Below are positions 23,326 to 35,589 of a stretch of 64,000 nt of DNA, piece by piece. Under the pieces are notes generated by a model. The model ran no database searches, was not told the DNA's origin, and was given only the letters and a program-made list of their open reading frames with translations. This DNA comes from Solenopsis invicta. Its lineage: Eukaryota; Arthropoda; Insecta; Hymenoptera; Formicidae. The number at the start of each line of letters is the position of its first letter. Positions within the stretch are counted from its first letter, which is position 1. Where the stretch lies: assembly GCF_016802725.1 (NCBI RefSeq), contig NC_052669.1, positions 26,193,770 to 26,257,769 of the forward strand, given 5' to 3'. The translations under genes and the position numbers were made by a program.

Positions 23326-24174
23326 GATACATTTTAACATTTAATTTTACATACTTCTTCATTCTTTATAAACTTGAGCATAATTTATCATATTATACAA
23401 ATGTACGTGTACTCGAAAGTTTTTTTTTTGTTATTTAACTTTTTATTCGGCACTTGATACACATTTTGAGTTATTTAATAGTGTAGCATTTTTATTAATA
23501 TGATTACTTTAAAGGGAAGTTAATGCAAACAGTTGAAAAGTCATCAATACTTTGGAATTTATTGTAAAAAATGTAATAGAATCAATTTTTTTGAAACTTT
23601 TAGCATACTTTATCACCTAATCGATGATTTAAGAAACATTTTTATTATTATAACACATCTTTAAATATCAGAATTACGATGACCTAAGAAGAAAGAACTC
23701 ATTAACTAAAGTTTCCATTTCGCATTTTTTATTTCAAATAAGCAGCACGTCCTACACTCCATTTATGCTTCACGCGGTGGAGATTAAATTAATAGGTACG
23801 TTCAACACGGACTTATTTTACGGAAGTTAAAGAATGCAACATTGAAAACAAATAAATAAATAGTTTTCAAAATAAATGAATAGTGCTGAAGACAATTGTT
23901 TATTGCAAAAATAATTATGTAAAAGTAGGTTTATATTGTGAAAAACATGTTAAAGAATATATGTATAATACGTTTGTGTATAATACGAATATTTGTTTTC
24001 TGAGCTTTATTCCACGGCGCGTTTACAGTTTTTTCTATAGAATCAATAATTTTCGGATACTTGTAATTAATTTGCGCTATGCCAGGCTCATAAAGTAAAC
24101 CCTCTGTTTCTTCATAGAATTCTTGTAAGGCCGCATTTTGTTTTCGATAAATCGATCGTGCCTCTTTGGTGTTG

Positions 24175-24197
24175 CTTGAACTGCGGCGCAGTTCAAG
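24175..24197. repeat. Perfect 23-bp palindrome with a single centre base
   Basis: CTTGAACTGCG-G-CGCAGTTCAAG. It falls inside a minus-strand open frame; this symmetry argues somewhat against conserved coding there. Confidence 0.8.
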
Positions 24198-27100
24198 CCT
24201 GCCTCCGTAACCGTTGTAATACATCGTATTGATCAGCAAATATTTTGCACTGCTGACCAATAACAATATTCATATTGTGCATTATTTATAAAATGGAGCT
24301 GTAGCCTTCATTAAAAAGCCAGCAACAATAAAAGCGGCGACAACAATTTCGATTGTTTTGACGTCGCAATTGAGGTGTTTAAGGGCCAAATGTCATATTG
24401 TCGAATTGAAACTTTGCTTTCTATTCTGCGTGTGCTACTATAAAGTATAACGTCTCTACAGAGTACAAAAAGAAATATTTCAGCTGTATTCGGAGCCTGA
24501 GAAGTGAAAAAGGGGATGCACCGCGCGTTTGGCGCGCTGCGTTTTACCTGCTTGAAAATCAGCAATAAAATCGTCTATAGCTACGTTAATTCTTGAAATT
24601 TTATCTTAAAAAAACTTAAGGGACATATTCTCGATGAGTTAAAATATTAAATTATGCAAAAAATTTCGATTTTTTTGACTCGTTATACATGATCCTCTCC
24701 CTTTAAACGAGATTTTCATATCGAAATACATATTTCTTTGATAAATTGATTGTCACTTGGCTATGTTTAGAAATATTAGAGATATCGTTTCATACATGTT
24801 GTTTAATGTTAAACAAGATTAAAATGATATTTCTGTTATTTATGCACGCAGGAAAATGTTAAATCAGGAAAATTTTTAACGACGGAAAAATATAAAAAAA
24901 TATATCAATTTATAGCAAAATAAAATGTGTTTTTTAAACAAAACTAATTTTTAAAATTTATTTTTGGGGTGGTTATTACCATCCTGTTTTCTCTTTTACC
25001 TATTGCAGTGTCGTCACATTTTTATAAATCACGTTCTAATTAATAAATACAATATTTTACAACTGTGAGATTGCAAAGGAGACACTCTTCTTTAGTCAAT
25101 TTGAATGTATTTCGATATTTCATGATTACAGGATATCAGAGATTCTTTTAACGATCACTCGTCGTCACACTTGTTCGCGGGTATTCTCTTATTTTATTTT
25201 GATTTAACGCTCACTCGATCGACTATCTTGTTCGACGCTTGGTTAACGATTGTCCTTCGCACTTGCTGTTATGATCGCGTCTTACATATCTAAATTCAAG
25301 TCTGTAACAAGTGGGTCTAATGCCCGAATTAGAATAAATATAATTACATTTATTTATTTAATGTAGAATCTATTAAACATTCTGATCAATATAATCGTTT
25401 CTATATAAAATATTGGTTATTAACAAAATTATTGAATAAAATGTAAATGGGTCTCATATCTTTTTCTTTATATATCATATTAAAATTATATATATAAATA
25501 TATACAAGTTATATACAATAAAAGTATTTGACTACTGAAATAAGAAGACATTTTTCTTAGACTTTTTTTTTAAGTTCTTGTCAATTAATAGGACACTTAA
25601 TTTTTTTGTAATAATTTTTATATACAAGACGATTCGTCACGCAGAGTATTATCGTGTGACTTTGGATAGATTAAGTGATAAAAAGCAATTGCTTGAAAAG
25701 AGCATAGGGTTCAATTCCCAGTCATCTACGCTTGATATTTTACTCGCTCCAAGAGAAGAACAACTATCGGTTGATCTATATTATCTATAATGAGTTGATG
25801 CACAAAGATAAAAGTTGAGGCGAATGACAGCGAATGCGTTCATGGAACTGTAAGAATTTATTCTGATTTTCTAGTCGATTTCTTTATCCTTTTGATTTAG
25901 CGAATCAAACTAACGATTCGAGGTGGATAGAAGCATTTCTTATTTGACGAATCAAATTGATAATTTGATAGAAATACACGTTATTGATTGCGTGATTGTC
26001 TGTCGCGTAAAGGTTATCATTTATATCCCAATTTTATCCTAATAAAATAGCAGTAATCCTTTAATTTAATCACGGTTATGAAAGGATATAATCTTAGTTT
26101 ACGGTACGATAGTATAGCGTGACATCTAATTGATTTTATCATATATATCAGGCCTTTCGCATACTGCCTTACTGCCTTACTGAATGCGTCTTAATACAAA
26201 GGAAGCGCGCAGAAAAAGCAGGGAGAATTCGAGTCTGTTATCAAACGTAATCGCATTGAAAAGAAAGGAAAGGGCGGAAGATTAGCAGAGACTAACTATA
26301 CGAGTATGTTGCGCTACATTTGCGGATGGTTTTAATCGATTCTCCCCTTCCTTCCACTGCGACGTGACACGCTTTCGCAAGCACTGTCACGCGGACGTAT
26401 CACCGATACGTCCGCGGAGAGTAGCCTTCTCCCCGGGAAGGAATCGGGAGCGCGCGACTGTTCATTAAATTCATAATACTTTTTGCCTAATTGTTTCTTT
26501 GAGAGTAGCGGGATGGAGATACCGGAAGCGCGACGGAGATGTAAGTTCTCGTCCTAGCGATCGGTATATGTAAGCGGCCAATTGTGTAACGAGAGGCGAT
26601 AACCCCCGCGGATGCAGGACATTGTGGAAGGAACCGGAGAAGCAATCCCGGCGTGCCGGCGACGCGCCTGAAAGTTTCATCAAGTCCGCAAGTCTCTTGC
26701 GGCCGCGGTTCATCGCGAAATCAGTATTGTTTCTCAAGGCCTTCCGCTATCATTCTATCGCGTATCGTATTAGTCCGGCCACTCCGGAAATTAGTAGAAA
26801 TAGTTCGGTGCGCGGAATTTGTGCAATTCGATCTCCGCGAGATTCGACCTACCGACTCCAATCGATCTCTGTGAGATTTGTTCTCTGCGATAGGCGAAAA
26901 ACCGCCTATCAAAATACGCTACACTGTAAACAAATTTTCTCAAAATTACCCACTATAATAGGTGTAAAGTTACTAAATAGTCGTAAATTTCCACGCATTT
27001 GTAAATTTGCAAGGTAAGATTAATTTTGTAATTTCTAATTAAGCGGATTGCAGAAGTAAACTTACAACATGTATGGAACATGTTATAGAAACGGTAAGGT

Positions 27101-27221
27101 CAATACGTTTTACAATTGTATTACACATTCAAATATTGTCTCTCTATCATACATGTTGTAAACAATAGAATGCAACTACTTGCTGTGCCCGTACATAGTG
27201 ATGCTAGGTGGGAAGAGTTTT

Positions 27222-27275
27222 CGAACGCATGAACAGTGAACATTAGTCGACTAATGTTCACTGTTCATGCGTTCG
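27222..27275. repeat. Perfect 54-bp palindrome (27+27, no spacer)
   Basis: The left half CGAACGCATGAACAGTG... is exactly the reverse complement of the right half, meeting at GTC|GAC (a SalI-type centre). The symmetry stops sharply at both ends. No spacer is present, unlike most foldback elements. It could be a recent inverted duplication, a transposon relic, or an assembly artefact. Confidence 0.93.
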
Positions 27276-27307
27276 GATATTTAAATAATTATAGTATTTA
27301 AATATCC
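27275..27307. repeat. Perfect 13-bp hairpin adjoining the palindrome
   Basis: GGATATTTAAATA, a 7-base loop, then TATTTAAATATCC. It begins on the last base of the 54-bp palindrome, so two perfect foldbacks sit end to end. Confidence 0.85.
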
Positions 27308-28226
27308 TGTCATATACGGAATTTTTCGTATAAAATAAGATATATTCACTCAATAAAAGCAAATCTACATATTTTTTTGAGGAATTACACAATTTCTATA
27401 AAATTACATGATTTTTTTTTATATTTGCGGGACTAATCGTGTAATTTTTACATCTATTATATATAAATTTACTGAATTTTTTACATTGTGTTTAAGCATT
27501 ATTTATTAGAATGCTTTGTGCGCGCGCCGTTAGATGAGTGCTGGACGGGTATCCAGTCAATTGGTCGAAAATATAATCTGTCGAAATTATAAAACTGTTT
27601 TCCAACTATTTTTCAAGATAATTTTATATAGATAATTGCAAGCATTGAATTTATTGTGAATAATGCTATAAAAATGGATTATTATGGATTTGCACTGGCA
27701 AGCTTGCAGTGCAAATTCTATTTACGTATGCATAATTTATTGAAGAGTATAATCGTATTCGAGCGGAGGTCACGATTGATTCCATCATGCGTTGTTCCGA
27801 TATAGACTGAGGTTGTGAATCGAGCGTGAACATCATGACCATGTAACGCGCATCTGGATCTAGCATGCGCTTATCAACGCGGCATATGTAGTCTCTTGGA
27901 TCTCGCGCAAGCGGGTGCACTCGCTTCATTTCATCCTCGGGGCGCACTGATTATGTTGGCGTAAAGCGTATTACCATATTGCGGGAGTAGCGAGACGCGA
28001 GGTTGAGGCGACAAGATGAGTTATGCCGAGGCGAGAACGACTCATTGGCCGTTTTGCCCAACGACGAACTGTCGACCGATCTTTCGACATTGATTCTTTA
28101 CATCTGTCGCGATTTATCACTGGTGACCTGATTCTTACGTGAAAACGATACAAATGAAACAGGAACGTTCTTCGTATATTTTTAGGCAATGAAAGTATTA
28201 GTGCAAGTATTAGTTGCCATATTACA
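27276..28226 (-). other. Non-coding stretch between foldbacks
   Basis: Contains a near-perfect palindrome at 27,688-27,718 (ATTTGCACT / AGTGCAAAT around GCAAGCTTGC) and CpG-rich sequence from about 27,760. Two minus-strand open frames (27,666-27,947 and 27,971-28,282) are present. One has an S-T-V-R-R-W stretch reminiscent of transposase helix-turn-helix regions, but neither could be aligned further. Confidence 0.45.
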
Positions 28227-28353
28227 GACGAGCAACCATCCTCTCCGCAACAATATCCTCTCCATCGAGAACTAAGCGCCATTAGAGACTACCAGGAGCT
28301 AAACGCCTCTAATATTGGCGCTTAGTCCTTGATGAAGGGGATAGTTGCTCGTC
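28227..28353. repeat. Long imperfect foldback (127 bp)
   Basis: Outer arms GACGAGCAACCATCC and GGATAGTTGCTCGTC pair with one mismatch. Inner arms ACTAAGCGCC-ATTAGAG and CTCTAATATTGGCGCTTAGT pair with a 3-base bulge. A 17-base asymmetric insertion lies in the left arm. Probably a miniature foldback element. Confidence 0.75.
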
Positions 28354-28355
28354 CA

Positions 28356-28447
28356 GGCTACGTTCCAAAACCATACTAAAAATTTCTAGCATAAGTAACG
28401 TAAACTATTGAATTGTAGTTACTACAGTGCAGTTTTGGAACGCAGCC
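28356..28447. mobile_element. 92-bp miniature inverted-repeat element
   Basis: Ends GGCTACGTTCCAAAAC and GTTTTGGAACGCAGCC are inverted copies with one mismatch, and AGTAAC/GTTACT pair inside. It lies 2 bp from the previous foldback. No convincing target duplication was seen. Confidence 0.7.
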
Positions 28448-28515
28448 CTACAGTAGAGAGTCTGTAAGGAGAGTCTACTCTATAAGCGCGTAATATTATT
28501 TTTATATAATATTAA

Positions 28516-28801
28516 CCCTCAGCTGATACATATATTTTGGATTCGATATTTTGCCACACGTGGGTGTATGTCACCCGATCATTTTTAATTGCGTATATCT
28601 TGATGCGTATGTATAGAATTTGAATAATTTTTTTTTTTTTAATCGATACGCCAGAAGGTCAGGAAAAAGACTAAATAGGTGCGAAAATTGAGAGATTGAA
28701 TATCTTCGAAATATTCAGAAGAGAAGGAGCGAACAATTTATGAATGCCAAGCATTTTTGTAAACAACTCGGGTGTACGACATCCAGGGTGTCAGTTGAGG
28801 G
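28516..28801. mobile_element. piggyBac-like miniature element flanked by TTAA
   Basis: A 286-bp element with ends CCCTCAGCTGATAC and GTGTCAGTTGAGGG (two differences in 14), bordered by TTAA at 28,512-28,515 and 28,802-28,805. A GGGTGTATGTCACCC hairpin lies inside. Non-coding. Confidence 0.82.
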
Positions 28802-29451
28802 TTAAATAATATTCCTGAAATATTAATAAAAACTGGTTATACTCGTATGTCTACTCCTCTGATAATATTATATGAGTATTATATGAAGAAGTATTGTATT
28901 AAAAATAATATTTAATATTTTAGTATTTCAATATTTTAATTTATTGGGAATAATATAACTTTAAATGTAATAATTTTAAACATAATAGGATATAAATTCA
29001 AGACTGCGATTTATATACAACAAATTCAATATAAGAATAATTATTAAGTTTATGAATATTTTATGCATTATAATTTATATGAATTTTTGACCACAATAAT
29101 ATTTGTAGAATATTTTCATAATGCCACGGATATTTAAGTAATACATTATGAATATTATGTAAAGATGGACATGTAACATTAACACAATATTTCCATAATA
29201 TTAAAAATATTGAATAATAGTTTTGGAATATTATGTGTTTATAGGGTATAAGCAGAGACTATAAGAAAAAAACTGTAAGTATTATAGATTAGAGTGGATT
29301 GTGTTCTCTACTCTGATTACTCTGATTAGTTTCGCTATTTTTAGAGCACTTTTGCATGTCCTTATGTATTATATATATTAATACAATATTTATAGAAGAG
29401 CTGCATTATATTCGTCTATATTAAGATGTGTGTGTATATGTATTATATATG

Positions 29452-29458
<7 letters not shown>

Positions 29459-29510
<52 letters not shown>

Positions 29511-29527
29511 TGTGGGGGCGCGCGCGC

Positions 29528-29560
<33 letters not shown>
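29459..29560. repeat. Interrupted (GT)n microsatellite
   Basis: About 100 bp of GT repeats broken by a GGGGGCGCGCGCG segment in the middle, followed by TATATATA. Confidence 0.96.
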
Positions 29561-29564
<4 letters not shown>

Positions 29565-32176
29565 ATAGGCGTATATAATTTATGTAAATGTAACTAAAAG
29601 GTATTTTTCCGGTGAATATATTTCACTTTTCTTATAGTCCCTTTTTAATTTACAGTATGGCAACCTTAATTAAAAGACTCATCTACATCGTAACACGCGT
29701 AGAAGCTTGCGATTGGTTGTTGCTTCAGTATTTGCAAACTGCATGTAGAATGACCTTTCCTGGTTTTTGAGCGAGAAAGAGAAACGAATCAAATTAATAT
29801 TACACATTTATACACACGAAACCGATGTTCACCTGTACTCCAATTCGTGCGTAATAGAAAGTCAGACACAGTACGAGTATGTATTTCGCGTTAGTTTAGA
29901 ACCTCCGACGGCGCGACAAATATTGAGTCAATAATTTCGCGCGCGAAGAGTTTACATTATATTAGACTAAATTGTATCTACGTGTGTGGTAAATTATTAC
30001 ATTTGCAAAGTTCTAAATTTAAAGCAAATAATATAGCAAAAAGATAAAAATATTAATAGAATAAAACTTTAATCTCGATCGCTGTATAGGCAGTTGTTTT
30101 CATAATTATTTATATTCTTACATTTTTAATCGCGAGTTAAAAGTGTAAGAATATAATTTTACTTATCTTTTATCTGATAATTTTTTGTCCGTGCGAACTG
30201 TATGGTCAATGATCAGTATTTGTATAAAACGTGTATTCGGTCGATTAACTTGTGACGTTTGCTTTACAACAGATAAATTAATTAATAAATAATATATTAT
30301 TTATACGATAAAGCTTTGAAAATTATAATTACAAACACAAAAATTGCCTATCTGAGCCAATGTCATTATTTTTGTGTAAGTTACTGAATGTGTAGTAGGT
30401 TCTACGCACATTAGAGAAGTATTAGATATTAAGAACAGGAAATAAAATTTTAGAATCAGTTTTCTTTATAAATATAAAATGCACAATGAATACGAATAAA
30501 ACGTAGGAAATAAATGTGATGTACAAGATAACTTATTATTTATCTATAGTGGTCATTGGTGAAATTGATTTTAAAATTTTAAATCCCATTCTTAATATCT
30601 AATATTTTTTTTAATTTACGAAGGACCTTACACTAATCAATACATACATATTATTTGAATACGCATTTCAACTATAATTCGGGTTCTTTTCAATGCATAT
30701 TTTTGTGACATTCTGTAGTTCTTCATTCCATTCCTGTTAAAATATGTATCAAATCGATGAAATGTAATTGTGATTGTTACAATTTATAAAAAAATAATTA
30801 AATGAAAAGAAAACCACATGTACATACACGGACACGTATAATTGACATCATGTTGAGGACTTACGAGACAATGATGATACATTTTAACAGGAATAAAAGA
30901 TGAAAATGAAGATGTAAAGAATTTTATCAAAATGTACAGACGAGAAGGATTCAAATTAGGGATGAAATATACGCATTCGAATTAGATGCATATCTTGCTT
31001 AATGTAATACACCTAATAATTCACGCAAAAATAATAACGTTGGCTCACATAAATTAATATTTTAATATAAATCAACGTATAAACAATTTTTAACATTAAA
31101 AAAAAGATTACAGTCCACTTGATGTTACAAATGCTTTGAAGCATTCTTTGATAAATCAATTTGTAAAATTCTTTGTTTCGATTAGCCAGCCAAACGCTTT
31201 GAAGTATTTGTATTGTTAAACAGACCGCAGTCAAAGAGAGAGAGAGAGAAGGGAGGGGGGGGAGAACGAACAGAGAAAAATTCGTAAAAGATATCGAATA
31301 AATTTTCGGAATCGAGGATAGACAATTTTTTCTGTTCACGTTATTATTTTGTATTATCAGGAAGATCTATCGCAAAGTTAAAAATTGCGGTCATGTAGAA
31401 CTTGGTAATCCTTTAAGAAACTTGAGGATAAAGAGGAACGGTGCCGTAAATCGCAAATGCATAGAACCGCTCCGCGTTCCACGCCTGTGAAATATCGTCA
31501 TGAATTAACCGACAATTGGAAGATTTCTTGCAAGACGGATTAATCGTCTTTAAATTTCGCTAAAGTTCTCTCGACCATCGATCTGTCGACCAAGATACGC
31601 TCTTCCTTGACGTAAATTCACGAACGCATACTCTCTATATCATTTTCTTAAGTAAAAACCGCTGCAAATACAAATACCTCATAGATCGTTTGTTATTACT
31701 CTTGCAGAAGTTTCGCAATTGCGCAACCAACTATCGAGAAGTTTCTCTGGCGTGAGCTGTTAGGTGACCAAAGTCGCACAGAGCGACATGCATATGCACG
31801 CCGTAATAATTACACCGAGACCGTTTCAGGTTCGCGAGTATAGAGAACTCAATTACAACAGCGAAATAATGTGGCACGGAAATACCGGCGCGTAGCTTTT
31901 ACTAATTAATTTAATTGATTTCACTACAAATGTTTGCCTAATATCTTCCACATGAGTAATAAATATGAATAATCAGCATTAATTCTTATTTCTGCGATAA
32001 ATTTTAGCGATTTAATTATTATTTAAATTATTTTATATTCTCAAATGGGTTTCTCTTGAATTTCCGTACAAGGGTTTTTACGTTCTACATTGTTAATGCA
32101 ACATATAATTTTAACGGAATATATTTTCGTTACCCGTGTTGCGCGCGCCTCTTTCCCTGTGTGTACCATATAAAAT

Positions 32177-32203
32177 GACATTTATGGCCAGGTCATAAAT
32201 GTC
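32177..32203. repeat. Perfect 10-bp hairpin
   Basis: GACATTTATG, a 7-base loop, CATAAATGTC. A small foldback in otherwise plain intron. Confidence 0.6.
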
Positions 32204-33711
32204 CAATTAACATTTTATGTGCTCGAAACGCAATATTTATCATATGTTGCGAAATAAATGCATTTTAAACTCGCATACACTCGCATACAAATGCATTATA
32301 GATCATTGTAATTATCAGATGCCGTCATAAATGACGAATTACTCATCTCATTCGTTTTTTTCGTATAATTAAAACTTCAATATCGAGCAATTGTAACGCG
32401 TTTCATTAATATTTTGTTTATATTTTGCTGAAGCACGAAACGGAAGTGAAATAGCCTTGTGCGACGTCACAGTCAATAACGGATTAACACAAATTGAAGC
32501 GATGTAAAATATAAAAAATGAATATAAAAAAAAACAAAAAAAAAAGATTGACGCTCTCTCTCACCGTGTTCGTATTTTACGTGGCTCATACAGATAACAG
32601 CCAGTTTTGCGCCATTATACTCCTCGCTCGATTCAATTTCGGTTATTTTTCAAAAGCCAGCTTTGATGAGCGTGGAATAATGGCATTCCACGTGTACCGT
32701 CCATTGTTATGCGAACGTTAGCGTTTTCCGTCAGACTGCCGAAATAAAAAGGTCCAAGTTTTTTCGTTCACGGATAGTGTCGTCCGCAGTCAATCCTAAA
32801 TATACATACCTAAAACGTAATGGCACGATATTGATTGGACGTATCGTCCCGGGCGGAAGTTTCTCTGCCTTTGGCAGCCGTTGCCTAAAATCACTTGGAC
32901 TCGCTAGAGCAACGGAGCATTATGATGCGGGAATTATCGTCCGAAAGCAGGTTGCCATAATTCGAGAGATCAATTTACGCGAGTATATGTATATATAATA
33001 TACATGTATACATTTTCAGCTTTAATTTCTCTTTTGTTGTTGTTACTCCGTTCGGTAGATTAAACAAAAATTAAATAGATGTCCTATAGTCTCTGTTTGC
33101 TTTTCAGAATTCCCTATTTTCAACTCTCTTCTTAGGGACTTTCTATTTTCAACCCACTTTCCGGCTTGTTAATATGCGCATTTTAAAAGCCGGCGAAGTA
33201 TTTTTGTGAGGAAAATACGAGTATACATGTATCGTTGTTAACGCACATTAACGACAAGTTAAGTAGAATGTTAAGAGCAAATTTGGCCATTCGCAGTGCA
33301 AACATCTGTGGTAACGAGTTGGTGAAAATTTCAACGGGAAAATTTCGAGAGAGTGAGAGAAGCCGGCAAAGTCCGCGACATCTCGACCCACTTCCTTTAA
33401 TATGGAATGTTCTTTGTAACAGTCGGACTTTTCTTCAAGGGAGAATCTGGTTGCGCTGGAAACTACGGAAACTACAGAAATTAAATATTAAATCGCTTCA
33501 CCGGAGAGATGTGGAGATATACACAAAGGAGAATAATAAATAATCCACGTCGGTCGAGCTGCAAATTTTATAATTAATCGATAATTCGTAGGCTTGCCCA
33601 AACAACAATTCGATGTTCTGGGATAGAGTACGTAAATAAAAACTGCGTCATAAATAGTTATGTCGCAGAAATATTAGACGTTTAAAACGAGTTTCAAGGA
33701 CGTTGTTTGAA

Positions 33712-33753
33712 TCTCCCTAAAATATCCTATAATAATGATATTTTAGAGGGAGA
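33712..33753. repeat. Hairpin with about 15-bp arms
   Basis: TCTCCCTAAAATATC and GATATTTTAGAGGGAGA pair with a single bulged G around a 10-base loop. Confidence 0.65.
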
Positions 33754-35356
33754 TCGAAGAGATGCCGTTAATACGTTTGTTTTTAACTTGTTGTTACAAT
33801 TAAACTTTTGAAAATTTTAAATAATATTGGATAAGTTTATTTTACATATTTAGCCTACGGATGTCTTTCGATGGAGGATTTCTTCTAGTCGAATCGTCGA
33901 AAATTGGATTCTAAAGTATATTGATAACTTTTTCTCCAGTTTTACTTAAAAATTAATTCAGAAATTTGATATTTCTGAGAGATATGTCAAAATGTAATAA
34001 TTGTATGTTTTTAATGTAATAATGACGACACCCTTGTCTAAAAGATGTCTTTAAGATGCCTTTTTGCCTCTAAACTTTACGTTCTCCGTTCTAACGACAT
34101 CTATTGAATACTATCTTTAGGATGTATGTACATTGCATGTAGAAAAGACGTTTCTCGGTGATGTTTTCGAGTCATTTTCAATACATCAAATAGGCATCTA
34201 TGGATGAAGAACAAGACGTTTATACAACGTTAAATTGTTGCTTGGAAAAATGTTTAGTTATTAGTTTTGTATATAGTTTTGTATGTAATAACGTATTATA
34301 AAAATTAAAAGTATGTTTTCTCTTTATTCTTTATTTCAGTTATTCGTGCAATTTAGCGATATAATCCAATCATGTTTTTTCAATATTACAATTGAACGGA
34401 ATTAAAGTAGCGCGATATGAAGAACAGTACGGTTAAAAACAAATATAATATTTTATATAAAATTTAAATGAAATTTTAATTTATATTTTTATATATTACG
34501 ACACGGATGTCTAATTATTAAATTTATTTGTTTTATCACATTTATGACCTTAAACTGAAACAATATTATTTATAATTGCCATTCTCCAACGTAAATTGTC
34601 TATCTTATTTAGTGCGCGTAAACTCTCTCCTTTCTCTTTCTCTCAGTATTCAGTTGCAACTCAAACTTGATCCAGTAAACACATAGTTCGAAATTGTAAC
34701 GGCATAGGGGGCGAAAGCCAACAAAGTCCGTGGAGCTCGGCAACAAGATAGTTAACAAACGGCGGGAATAATGCATTAACGTTACGAGAACGTGAGAAGA
34801 TAACGTAGTTCGGAGTCTAAATCGAGTCAGTCGAGGGAAAACAAACTAGCGGCGAAGTTCGCCGATCCAATCGGTCGGTGAAAAGCGATAAAGCCTGCTG
34901 ACGAATATTTTCCGTCGCTTCGTCGTTAACAAACTGGCGAATCGTAGGAGAGAATCTTCGAGCCGTGAAATGGGATCATCTCCCGAGTCGAAATACTTTT
35001 ACTTTTACTTTTGATCTTAGTTATCTCTTCCTTCGATCTTTTACGCCTGCTTTAATATTTTTAACACTCAAAGAGACCTCTTTCGAACCTATTGATTACA
35101 ATATTGATTACAATCTGTAGACGGGTTTTAAGAAATTTTAGAAATTTTAAGAAATCTCTTTTTAACCTCAAAATGGGAAATTTTCCAATAACTATCACCA
35201 TTTTAAGGTAGAAGCTTAAAAAGTCTAATTGAAGTCGAAAGTAAAAATAAAATTTTCACTCCGCTATCTTTCCGTTAAATCGTGAAACATAGACTTTCTT
35301 TTTTACGCAGACAGAGTCAAATTTAAAGATTATTTCGAAGTCAACTTTTGTTAATC

Positions 35357-35583
35357 AAGGCAAGATCATGAAATAATGCAGCCGGTGAAGGTAAAATCTA
35401 GACATGTTTCGGCCAATGAAGGCAAGATCGTGAAATAATGCAGCCGACGAAGGCAAAAATCGGGGTATGTTGCGGCCAATAAAGGCAAGATCATGAAATG
35501 ATCCAGTCAGCGAAGGCAAGATAGAGGCATGTCGCGGCCAATACAGGCAAGATTATGAAATAATGCAGCTACTAAAGGCATCA
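35357..35583. repeat. 62-bp minisatellite, nearly four copies
   Basis: The unit beginning AAGGCAAGATCATGAAATAA recurs at 35,357, 35,419, 35,482 and 35,544 (spacing 62, 63 and 62 bp); the last copy is partial. Each unit contains GCAGCC-GGTGAAGG, a CATGT block and CGGCCAAT with point differences. It abuts the 3' side of the decayed ORF at 35,590-37,109. Confidence 0.92.
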
Positions 35584-35589
35584 TCTATG

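Larger units (their letters stand above)
21126..27221 (-). other. Presumed first intron, part 1: non-coding
   Basis: AT-rich DNA with a MITE (21,272), a TA run (23,089), copy 2 of a dispersed repeat (23,165), a small palindrome (24,175) and a CpG-rich block at about 26,340-26,900. A minus-strand open frame at 23,931-24,266 is discussed in the findings; no gene is called. Confidence 0.5.
28806..35356 (-). other. Presumed first intron, part 2: non-coding
   Basis: 28,806-29,250 is very AT-rich and full of AATATT words. It is followed by a long GT microsatellite (29,459), small hairpins (32,177 and 33,712) and a run of AAGACGT/GATGTC-type words at about 34,040-34,230. No exon was recognised. Confidence 0.5.

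Noticed and set aside
25705..25735. T-arm-like GGGTTCAATTCCCAGTC
   Set aside because: The upstream 60 bases do not fold into a tRNA.
27666..28282. Two adjacent minus-strand frames, one with S-T-V-R-R-W
   Set aside because: The short resemblance to transposase helix-turn-helix regions does not extend, so not called as a transposon gene.
35357..35583. CRISPR-like evenly spaced repeats
   Set aside because: The whole 62-bp period is repeated, with no unique spacers. It is a eukaryotic minisatellite.
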